A stretch of DNA of 64,000 bases from Ruminococcus sp. (GTDB lineage Bacteria; Bacillota; Clostridia; Oscillospirales; Ruminococcaceae), in the NCBI GenBank assembly GCA_021199375.1, contig JAJQIB010000024.1, positions 61,802 to 125,801 on the forward strand, read 5' to 3'. The first letter of the stretch is position 1; every line of letters starts with the position of its first letter. Below are positions 57,580 to 64,000 of this stretch, piece by piece. Below the pieces are notes generated by a model. The model ran no database searches, had not been told where the DNA came from, and saw only the letters and a program-made list of their open reading frames with translations. Both the position numbers and the translations under genes were made by a program.

Positions 57580-58363
57580 CAAGCTGTCCGCCTTGAGTAT
57601 TTTGAGATTTGCGTTCACGTGATTTCTTAACTACAATTGCAATAAGCACAATTAAAATCAAGACAATGAGAATTGCTATTGCAATAAGGTAACCCATGTT
57701 ACCCGATGAAAAGATACCTGTGTTTGGCGGAGTGTATTCCTCGTCTACTGTCGCACAAAACATCCATCTAAAACGTACTTCGCCTTCTATATACGAATCT
57801 CCGCTTCCCTGACGAATAATCTGCTCTCCGTCCGCTGTTATAAGACGCTCGCCGTGGTCTACAAGCGAATCGGCAGTCGTGCCATTCCAGACAACCGCCA
57901 CATTAAGCTTTGCCGCGTCTCCAGGCTCGTAAAGTCCGAGATCTATCGGCTCATCGCTTAGATTAGCCTGACCGTCTAGGCTTTCGCCCGAAACCGAGCC
58001 TTCAAACACCTGCTCGCCTTCAAGCGTAAAAACAACCGTACATTCATCATCCAAATTAAAATCGCCGCTCCAGCCGACGGGCTCAGCGTAAAAATAGATG
58101 TGATACGCCTTATCCTCACGCAGGTTCATTATCTCAATATCCTTTGAGTACTCGGTATAGGGAACCATGTCCTTAACGTAAAAGAAGTACTCGCCATTCT
58201 CGCTAACCGAGCTTCCGCTGTCGTCCATTACCGTCAGCTTTTCCGGAAGTCCCGCAACCGTTCCTTCGGGCAGTGTGACCTCCGCAACCGCTGAAAGCGA
58301 ATTGCAAAGAAGCATTGCGGCTGACATTATGCTTAAAAAAAACAATTTTATCAAGCTTTTCAT
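57566..58363 (-). CDS. Surface protein with PPNTG sorting-like signal
   Basis: A 265-residue protein. The signal peptide (about 1-28) is cleaved perhaps after LSAVAE. A beta-rich extracellular domain (about 30-215) follows, then PPNTG and a very hydrophobic helix of about 30 residues (YLIAIAILIVLILIVLIAIV) with a basic tail (KKSRERK). This is the tripartite layout of a sortase signal, with PPNTG in place of LPxTG. A class B sortase is encoded divergently at 61769. The domain resembles no family I can name. It could play a TapA-like anchoring role. The start at 58363 is set by AAGGAG 8 bases upstream. Confidence 0.75.
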   Translation of the reverse strand: MKSLIKLFFLSIMSAAMLLCNSLSAVAEVTLPEGTVAGLPEKLTVMDDSGSSVSENGEYFFYVKDMVPYTEYSKDIEIMNLREDKAYHIYFYAEPVGWSGDFNLDDECTVVFTLEGEQVFEGSVSGESLDGQANLSDEPIDLGLYEPGDAAKLNVAVVWNGTTADSLVDHGERLITADGEQIIRQGSGDSYIEGEVRFRWMFCATVDEEYTPPNTGIFSSGNMGYLIAIAILIVLILIVLIAIVVKKSRERKSQNTQGGQLDGTG

Positions 58364-58411
58364 CAGCCGTTCTCCTTCCAAAATCTGTTTCAAATTTAAG
58401 GCTAGAATTAG

Positions 58412-58459
58412 ATTCAAGCGGCGAGGAACGGATTCCCCGTATAACCTTGCCGCTCGAAT
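58412..58459 (-). other. Intercistronic hairpin inside the surface operon
   Basis: An 11-bp inverted repeat (58412-58422 with 58449-58459, one G-U pair) in the 124-base gap after the TasA-like gene at 58488. It has no U-run. It may protect the 3' end of the upstream mRNA and raise the level of that subunit. Confidence 0.55.
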
Positions 58460-58487
58460 TAGAAATGAAATGTTTATTATATGCTAG

Positions 58488-59816
58488 TTATTTGCTGCTT
58501 TTCGTCCAAGACAGTAGATTGTTTTTTTCCGTTACAGTGCCAATAGATGTGCAAACCTGTCCTTCGCTGTTTACATAGATAGTCTTATTATTAGCCGCAC
58601 TCTTATTATCGCCGGTTGAATTTGTAGTATAATCCCATGTTATGCTGCTAGAAGGAATCTCAACCAAGTAAACATCATTTATACTTGTTTCAAGTCCGAC
58701 AACCTGAACAGACTCAAGACTTACGTTTAGATCGTAGGTGAACTCGGTGTAGGCGCTAGAGGTAACCGACTCGTCAATCATCATCGAGGTTACAAGGTCC
58801 TCACTTGTAGTACCCGCGCTAAGTATGTGCTTGTAGTAGAATGTCCATGTCTTGCTAGCTGTGACATAAACCGCAGCCCAGTCATCGCTTACCCAAACGT
58901 TGGTGCTACTGACATTTTTCCATGTTCCCGCCAGTGCAATATCAACAATAATTTCATCGCCACTACCAGAAGAACTATCGGGATCATATATCGCCTGAAT
59001 GTAGCTTGAATCGGATAGACCGATACCTACTTGATTAGTGGAGGTTGATGAATAAATCACACTGCTAAAGGTCATGGAGATTGGGGAAGGAGTGTCAGAT
59101 GTTGATTTAGTTTCGGTTGTTACGAAGCTAAATTTCCAGTATGTAGCGTTAGTATAATCGTGGCTTGCGCCATCACCAACTTCAATATTGGTTACTTCGT
59201 AATAGGTGGTGGTGCTGCTGTCATAGTAGTAACCTACATATGTATCATCGGTGTTTCTGTAGAATACGTAAAGACCAGAAGCAGAAGGAGTATAGGTTTC
59301 CGAGTTTACGCCATTGAGATCACCTGTACTATAAAGTGTACCAGCCGCATAAACTAGCTGACCGCCAGCCTGAAGCGCCTGAACTGCAGTGTAGCCTGTG
59401 CCACCATTAATTGTTACAGTTTGAGTTATATCAATTGTAAGAGCGCCTGTAGGAATAGTAGTTACAGTTGTATAATCTTTGCCAAGCATATAAGAAGCAG
59501 ATGCAACCTTATTTGTAACTGAAAGTGCATTTTCAAGGCTAACCTGAACATATGCCGCGGTATTTCCGGTGTTTACCGCTGCTACTTCCTTTGTGATTGA
59601 TGTTCCCGGAGTTGGGTTCGTAGGGGGATTATAGGTTTCGACAATGCTTACATCATATGTACTCTTGGCACTCAGCTCGTTCGTTACCTTATCCTTTGAC
59701 GTAAACCAAGCGAAGGTTGAACCCATTGCGATTACTGCCGCTATAACAAGAGATGCGACCATCGCACGCTTTTGCCTAGACGTTTTTTTCTTACGTTGTG
59801 TAACTGTGCTGCTCAT
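58488..59816 (-). CDS. TasA/camelysin-like secreted protein, second of the operon (major-subunit candidate)
   Basis: A 442-residue protein with a basic N-terminus (TQRKKKTSRQKR), hydrophobic helix (about 18-36) and the SipW-type junction STFAWFTSKDKVTNELSAKSTYDVSIVE (quoted as two parts: STFAWFTSKD and KVTNELSAKS). A long Thr/Ser-rich beta region follows, with NTGNTAAYVQVSLENALS, the strand typical of TasA-fold proteins. It ends without anchor or sorting motif. The gene lies 26 bases after a SipW-type peptidase gene and is followed by a hairpin, so it may be the most abundant subunit. Confidence 0.8.
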   Translation of the reverse strand: MSSTVTQRKKKTSRQKRAMVASLVIAAVIAMGSTFAWFTSKDKVTNELSAKSTYDVSIVETYNPPTNPTPGTSITKEVAAVNTGNTAAYVQVSLENALSVTNKVASASYMLGKDYTTVTTIPTGALTIDITQTVTINGGTGYTAVQALQAGGQLVYAAGTLYSTGDLNGVNSETYTPSASGLYVFYRNTDDTYVGYYYDSSTTTYYEVTNIEVGDGASHDYTNATYWKFSFVTTETKSTSDTPSPISMTFSSVIYSSTSTNQVGIGLSDSSYIQAIYDPDSSSGSGDEIIVDIALAGTWKNVSSTNVWVSDDWAAVYVTASKTWTFYYKHILSAGTTSEDLVTSMMIDESVTSSAYTEFTYDLNVSLESVQVVGLETSINDVYLVEIPSSSITWDYTTNSTGDNKSAANNKTIYVNSEGQVCTSIGTVTEKNNLLSWTKSSK

Positions 59817-59842
59817 AACAATTCTCCTTTTTAATAATTTTT

Positions 59843-60499
59843 TTACTTATCAGCTGACACATCAGCCGTTTCATCAAGTACTTCCTTTTCGAGTACTCCC
59901 TTTTCGTCATCCGACGAAGTGAAGAATATTCTTAACAGTCTAAACAGTATAAATACCAGCACTACAAATGCAAGCACAAAGTACCATCTTAACTGTACGA
60001 ACCTAATTACATATCCGAGTTTTGGAATGCTAAGCGTGACTGTACCGATTACTCGATCCTCGTCAAGCAAAAATCCATCCTCGTCCTCGTTTGCGTCACC
60101 CTTAGTCTTAAAGCAGGTAACGCCCGTTCCCTCATAATCATCAATCTTTTCGGTGACACGGTGCGTAAGGTATGTATCGTTATCAGTAGAGGGATTAAAT
60201 GTAATAACATCGCCAACCTCAATCTCGTCCGCATCAGCAAGCTTTACGATAACCAAATCACCGACACTAAGCTCCGGCTTCATTGAAGGGGTCAAAACCG
60301 TATAATATCTGTATCCAAAAATCGACTTATCCTCGCTTCGACTAGATGCAAACATTATCGCCGCAATAATAATTCCAATAGCCACAATATATATGAAAAT
60401 AGTACGAATAATGCCAATAACCCTTAATCCTGCAGATTCGGTCGGCTCACCTTCGACTACTTTTTCTTCGTCCTTAACAATTTCCTTTTCCTTACTCAT
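59843..60499 (-). CDS. Signal peptidase I, SipW/ER type (Ser/His), first copy
   Basis: A 218-residue membrane protease. The cytosolic N-terminus is acidic (KEKEIVKDEEKVVEGE); one helix lies at about 27-50 and another at about 175-192, followed by an acidic tail. The nucleophile is S72 in VLTPSMKPELSVGD; the base is H113 in YLTHRV; KGDANEDED is the conserved Asp box. It therefore uses a Ser/His dyad. It is encoded between two TasA-like genes and differs in sequence from the second copy at 57025, which suggests separate substrates. Confidence 0.9.
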   Translation of the reverse strand: MSKEKEIVKDEEKVVEGEPTESAGLRVIGIIRTIFIYIVAIGIIIAAIMFASSRSEDKSIFGYRYYTVLTPSMKPELSVGDLVIVKLADADEIEVGDVITFNPSTDNDTYLTHRVTEKIDDYEGTGVTCFKTKGDANEDEDGFLLDEDRVIGTVTLSIPKLGYVIRFVQLRWYFVLAFVVLVFILFRLLRIFFTSSDDEKGVLEKEVLDETADVSADK

Positions 60500-60549
60500 C
60501 TAAAGGGAGTCACCTCTCTTTGTATATTCAAATTGCATTTTCCTTATCA

Positions 60550-61359
60550 TCAATCACTTACACTTAGTGTGCCATCAGTTGAAATCTCAACATCCGTCCA
60601 GCGTGCATCAACCGCTCCGCCCTCTGTTTGAATTCCATCCGTAAGCACATCAATTTCAAGCTCTAAGCCATATTTATCTAACGTGTTATACGTAGTGCCC
60701 GAAATACTAACGCTTTCAAGCAGCTGAGCTGTGGTTTCTCCGGGATCTACAGCCTTCTTGTAGTAAAAATAGCCGTTACAGTATAACCAATTATCAGACC
60801 AATCACTCACCAAATTAAAGGTAACATCGCCATTTTTAAATGAATTGCCGCTAACTGTAACTTTATTTATATCATCAAAGGTGTCAAGCTGAGAGCTATC
60901 TGTTTCATACGCATTAGCACCCGCCATAACATCAACATCTACAGAAGAACTGTCGATAACAGAACCATAGCTGTCGGTTTCCTCTACAACTACAGTCGTG
61001 ACAAATCTCGGCACAAGGGCAACACGAATATATGAAGGAGCGGTGTTTGTACTGCTGCTTGTATCGTCATTGCTCAAGACCTTTACCTGTACCGGCTTGG
61101 TGGCTATTTTATCGTCGCCGCTGTCAGTCCAAGAAACCGTATTGGTTTTTGCCGATGAGCCTGAATCAGTACTGCTGTCTAATCCGCTCTCGATAACCTC
61201 AAGCTTTATATCTACAGGATCGAATTCATTGCTGGTGGTGCGTTCAATGTTAGAGTCCGATGCTCGAACTGCGACAAAGGAACTAACCGCCGCAAAAATC
61301 AGCAATATAATAATGATGGCGGGAACTCGATATTTTTTGATGAAATCGGTTTTACTCAA
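60550..61359 (-). CDS. TasA-like secreted protein, first of the operon
   Basis: A 269-residue protein with a short basic N-terminus, a hydrophobic helix (about 12-31) and SDSNIERTTSNEFDPVDIKLEV, which resembles the TasA-like junction without the AWFT motif. A beta-rich region with APSYIRVALVPRFV matches the strand seen in the two other TasA-like proteins of the operon. The start is TTG at 61359 with an AGGGTGA site. It opens the operon, after a sigma-A promoter preceded by a G10 tract. A minor or tip subunit is possible; this is inference from gene order. Confidence 0.72.
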   Translation of the reverse strand: MSKTDFIKKYRVPAIIIILLIFAAVSSFVAVRASDSNIERTTSNEFDPVDIKLEVIESGLDSSTDSGSSAKTNTVSWTDSGDDKIATKPVQVKVLSNDDTSSSTNTAPSYIRVALVPRFVTTVVVEETDSYGSVIDSSSVDVDVMAGANAYETDSSQLDTFDDINKVTVSGNSFKNGDVTFNLVSDWSDNWLYCNGYFYYKKAVDPGETTAQLLESVSISGTTYNTLDKYGLELEIDVLTDGIQTEGGAVDARWTDVEISTDGTLSVSD

Positions 61360-61413
61360 GCTTCGTCACCCTTTTTTTGTTAAATCAAATCCTATTTGTT
61401 TTGCTATATTTCT

Positions 61414-61442
61414 ATTGTACTACATTTATTCAAATATGTCAA
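61414..61442 (-). promoter_or_regulatory. Promoter of the SipW/TasA-like surface operon
   Basis: On the minus strand TTGACA (61437-61442), 17 bases, TACAAT (61414-61419). It gives a leader of about 45 bases before the TTG start. Confidence 0.82.
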
Positions 61443-61446
61443 GCTA

Positions 61447-61456
61447 CCCCCCCCCC
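61447..61456 (+). repeat. C10 (G10 on the minus strand) homopolymer next to the surface-operon promoter
   Basis: Ten C residues, starting only four bases upstream of the -35 box of the surface operon. Such tracts are slippage-prone and, when near promoters, are known phase-variation switches in other bacteria. The rest of 61360-61768 is AT-rich with no ORF. Confidence 0.9.
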
Positions 61457-61717
61457 ACCATTTTTTTCAATTTATTTATTTTCGTTTAATTTCACAATAA
61501 ATCCTTGAAAGTGTTGTGAAATCTGCACAAATATAGCTGTATTATTTTTCCTTTGGCGCCTAAATATGACTTTTCTATTTTTGGAATGCCCTTCCTCCAC
61601 TTCCTTTTTAAACGTTTTCACTTAAATCCAGTTTAATAATTTATCCGATATACATAGGTCTACAATTTTGAATTTCTTCTATTTTATGTCAGTTTCATGA
61701 CCGACCTGTCATTCATC

Positions 61718-61746
61718 TTGACAAACCTTCAATTTGAAGCTATAAT
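61718..61746 (+). promoter_or_regulatory. Consensus promoter of the sortase gene
   Basis: TTGACA (61718-61723), 17 bases, TATAAT (61741-61746): a full match. The predicted start near 61753 leaves almost no leader and rules out translation from the upstream ATG at 61697. Confidence 0.88.
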
Positions 61747-61768
61747 ATCTGTAAAGGAAGTGAAATCA

Positions 61769-62518
61769 TTGAGCAAAGAAAAGAAAAAACATTCACGCAT
61801 AGGTCTGATTATCCTAATACTAATACTGCTTCTGCTCCTTCTGGCGCTCGGCTTTATATGCTACAAATATTTTTTTAACAACGAAAGCGATGAGCTTGAA
61901 ACCCAGTACAACGAGCAAACGCAGCTTTTTGCAAAAATTTCTCCCGATGAGGATACGAACAAGAATCTACTTTCTGATGCGCTTGCGATAAATTCACAAA
62001 CTGTAGCATGGATAAGCATTCCCGACACCACCATCGACTATCCAATAGTCCAATGTGAGGACAACGACTATTATATAGATCACAGCTTTGAAGGCGAGTA
62101 CTATCAGCTGGGCTGCCCCTTTTTAGACTACAGAAATAGCTCGGACTTTTCCGACTTTAACTCAATAATCTATGGACACAATTGGAGCAACAAATATGTG
62201 TTTGCTGCCCTACTTGATTTCAAAAACCAAACCTACTTTGAGGAACACTCTCAAGGCACACTTACCCTACCAGACGAGCTTTATACCGTGAGCTTCTTTG
62301 CCTGTGTGGTTGTGGAAAGCGACAGCTTTTTATATAGTGTAAACCTTCCGGCAAAATCTGATCGAATCACCTATCTTAAGCAAGTGCAAGAAAGTGCTGT
62401 AGCTTCTATCGATTTCGAACCGGAAGATTACGCTGACAAGAGACTTATAATTCTATCTACCTGCTCTAGAGATTCAGGCAATTCAAGAACAGCGCTTGTT
62501 GGTTATATTAACGATTAA
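61769..62518 (+). CDS. Class B sortase
   Basis: A 249-residue membrane-anchored transpeptidase: N-terminal helix (about 9-32, IGLIILILILLLLLLALGFI) and an extracellular sortase fold. The catalytic residues are H137 (IIYGHN), C232 (ILSTCSR) and R240 (NSRTALVG). The LSTC and YPIVQ elements, and a long segment before the catalytic Cys, fit the SrtB class. The start is TTG, 8 bases after AAAGGAAG; the promoter position supports it. It is divergent from the surface operon, whose PPNTG protein is the only sorting-signal candidate in the window. Confidence 0.92.
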   Translation: MSKEKKKHSRIGLIILILILLLLLLALGFICYKYFFNNESDELETQYNEQTQLFAKISPDEDTNKNLLSDALAINSQTVAWISIPDTTIDYPIVQCEDNDYYIDHSFEGEYYQLGCPFLDYRNSSDFSDFNSIIYGHNWSNKYVFAALLDFKNQTYFEEHSQGTLTLPDELYTVSFFACVVVESDSFLYSVNLPAKSDRITYLKQVQESAVASIDFEPEDYADKRLIILSTCSRDSGNSRTALVGYIND

Positions 62519-62577
62519 ATCTATACCATTAGTCGCCATATTCTGGAATTGCTTGCTGTAAGCTTTCAATTTCTCAA

Positions 62578-62607
62578 AAGAAAAAGCACCGCAAAAATGC
62601 AGTGCTT
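62578..62607 (-). terminator. Terminator of the AAA-ATPase-like gene
   Basis: Stem AAGCACCGC with GCAGTGCTT (62584-62592 with 62599-62607, one mismatch) and a T-run on the minus strand. It lies between the convergent sortase and ATPase-like genes. Confidence 0.75.
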
Positions 62608-62630
62608 AATAATATCTATCTTTTGTGCCT

Positions 62631-64000
62631 TTACACTCTCTCAATCACACAGCTATGTCTCTTCACACCCTCGCCCTTGGCATTCTTGTCATAATTAATT
62701 CCCACCAAAAGCAGATTGCCAAAATACCTCTTTAAATCTCCTTCATAGCGGTTTTCATGTATCTGCTTTATTGCTGAATCAGCATCCTTGTCATACTTAA
62801 GCTCAACTATCATTGCAGGCTTATCCGTATTTCTATACGGCAAAAAAGCAAGATCCGCAAAGCCCTTGCCAGAAGGCAATTCTCTCACTATTTTGTAATA
62901 TCGCTTTGCTGTATAATACGCTATTGTGATTGCACAGCTTAGTGACGCTTCATTATTATAGTTTAGCACTGATGATACCGAGCTGTGTATCTGCTCTAGT
63001 GCTTCTGCAACAGCTCCTTCATCTTCTGAAAGTGTTGCATCAAGCAGTCTATCTGAATCCTCAAGTGCTTCTCCAACAACTCCCCATTCTTTTCCGCTTA
63101 CAGCGTCTTCAAACGCTTCAGCTACCTCAAGATTTGGAATATATGCCTCTCTTCTTTCAGAATCATATGCCAAATACCCTAGATGTATTAAAAGTGTAAG
63201 CACATCATTCTTGTTGTGAAAGGATGTAATATCATTTTGGAAAGTGCTTATCCTAACACTGACACGCTGTCCACCAAGCATCGCTATAATAGCGTCCTTT
63301 AGTCCGTCAAAATCCATGCTTATATATTTCTTGAGACTTTCAAAGGTTTCTGTTTGTGTCCAGTAATTCGTAATCCGATTGAAATTTACCGCCTTCATAA
63401 CAGAGTTGGGGTTATAAACCGAGTATAGATTTTCAAACATATATCCATCATACCACTGCTTCATACTTTTGAAATCGGCATTGTAATCATTACACAAACT
63501 AATTACTTCTTGCTCAGTGAAGCCAATATATTTTGTCAACGCTAACGGCTCTGTCATAGAAAATTCTACAAAATCAGTCAATGCTGACTCTGTGCCATAT
63601 TTCTTGATTGGCAAAATGCCAGTCATGTAAGCAGCTGCTATTGTTTCATCTGTTGCTGTTCCGCCTTTGAAAAGACCTCTCAGGAGTTGAACATACTCCT
63701 TTTGAAGCGCTTCGTCATTTTTCGCTTCTCTAAACAGCGCATCCCATTCGTCTATTACAATGATGAATTTATTACCTGTTTTATTACTAATAGAAAAAAG
63801 TGCATCTGCTAACACAATCTCTTGTTCATTAACACAAGAAGCATATATTTTCACAAGTTCATTAATTACATCTTTTTGAATCTTTTTTACTACATCTTTA
63901 ATCGACACTGTGGTCGAGATAAAACGAGTAATATCAAGATAAATCACATCATACTTATTAATATGCTTCTCATAGGAGTCTTTTGTCGAAATCTCTAATC
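62631..64000 (-). CDS. AAA-ATPase-like protein with PD-(D/E)XK nuclease-like C-terminus (5' end outside window)
   Basis: The frame is open to the window edge, so the Walker A region is missing. Visible residues begin EISTKDSYEKHINKYDVIYLDI. The Walker B-like strand is FIIVIDEWDALF, then AAYMTGILPI and MKQWYDGYMF, a signature of the AAA-ATPase-like (PF09820-type) family. The C-terminal PD-(D/E)XK-like domain has GFADLAFLPYRN (D), then MIVELKYD (ExK). Many paralogues occur in gut anaerobes; their role is unknown, with mobile-element or defence links proposed. It is convergent with the sortase gene and has its own terminator. Confidence 0.88.
   Translation of the reverse strand, partial: LEISTKDSYEKHINKYDVIYLDITRFISTTVSIKDVVKKIQKDVINELVKIYASCVNEQEIVLADALFSISNKTGNKFIIVIDEWDALFREAKNDEALQKEYVQLLRGLFKGGTATDETIAAAYMTGILPIKKYGTESALTDFVEFSMTEPLALTKYIGFTEQEVISLCNDYNADFKSMKQWYDGYMFENLYSVYNPNSVMKAVNFNRITNYWTQTETFESLKKYISMDFDGLKDAIIAMLGGQRVSVRISTFQNDITSFHNKNDVLTLLIHLGYLAYDSERREAYIPNLEVAEAFEDAVSGKEWGVVGEALEDSDRLLDATLSEDEGAVAEALEQIHSSVSSVLNYNNEASLSCAITIAYYTAKRYYKIVRELPSGKGFADLAFLPYRNTDKPAMIVELKYDKDADSAIKQIHENRYEGDLKRYFGNLLLVGINYDKNAKGEGVKRHSCVIERV

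Overview
The window looks like a chromosomal stretch from a low-to-mid-GC anaerobic Firmicute of the Ruminococcus / Oscillospiraceae type. The support is a class I heat-shock operon with HrcA and CIRCE, an uninterrupted S10-spc-alpha ribosomal operon of Gram-positive type (S14 with zinc cysteines, SecY-Adk-Map-InfA order), an NADP-type glutamate dehydrogenase, a secreted GH5 endoglucanase, and a SipW/TasA/sortase surface locus. No rRNA, tRNA, CRISPR array or intact insertion sequence is visible. The species call is an inference from gene content.

Layout. 1-863: C-terminal part of a P-type cation ATPase. 935-5830 (minus): hrcA-grpE-dnaK-dnaJ behind a perfect CIRCE and a second degenerate, overlapping one. 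6043-7970: a MazF-like endoribonuclease and gdhA. 8040-11697 (minus): a PrsW-like protease, then metY-cysK preceded by a 15-residue Cys-Arg-Cys leader peptide. 11932-13515: endoglucanase. 13846-18110: a four-gene operon (second cysteine synthase, GCS2-type ligase, GshA-type ligase, class II glutamine amidotransferase) with its own promoter. 18167-20659: serine hydrolase, a palindrome-rich non-coding block and a broken lipoprotein gene. 20860-28134 (minus): trmO, a COG2509 flavoprotein, cdaR-cdaA (c-di-AMP synthesis), an unknown gene, a CPBP protease and metF. 28377-30266: htpG under its own perfect CIRCE. 30336-31612: ECF sigma and anti-sigma factor. 31744-47355 (minus): 31 genes from rpsJ to rplQ, with a roughly 330-base leader holding an intrinsic terminator. 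48063-51142: a small membrane protein behind a T23 run, then nadB-nadC. 51223-61442 (minus): a surface-fibre operon. 61769-62518: sortase B. 62631-64000: C-terminal part of an AAA-ATPase-like/PD-(D/E)XK protein.

How the parts work together. Sulfur metabolism recurs: metY-cysK (possibly Cys-attenuated), a second cysK tied to two gamma-glutamyl ligases and an amidohydrolase, and metF. The most interesting candidate systems are (1) the cysK/GCS2/GshA/GATase operon, which has no gshB or known ergothioneine gene and may make or turn over a gamma-glutamyl-cysteine-type compound; (2) the surface locus, with two SipW-type Ser/His signal peptidases interleaved with three TasA-like proteins, a PPNTG-ending membrane protein and a 1680-residue matrix protein, transcribed from a promoter that abuts a G10 tract and facing a class B sortase; and (3) the short Cys-containing leader ORF in front of metY. 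Heat-shock control appears to extend HrcA/CIRCE to htpG.
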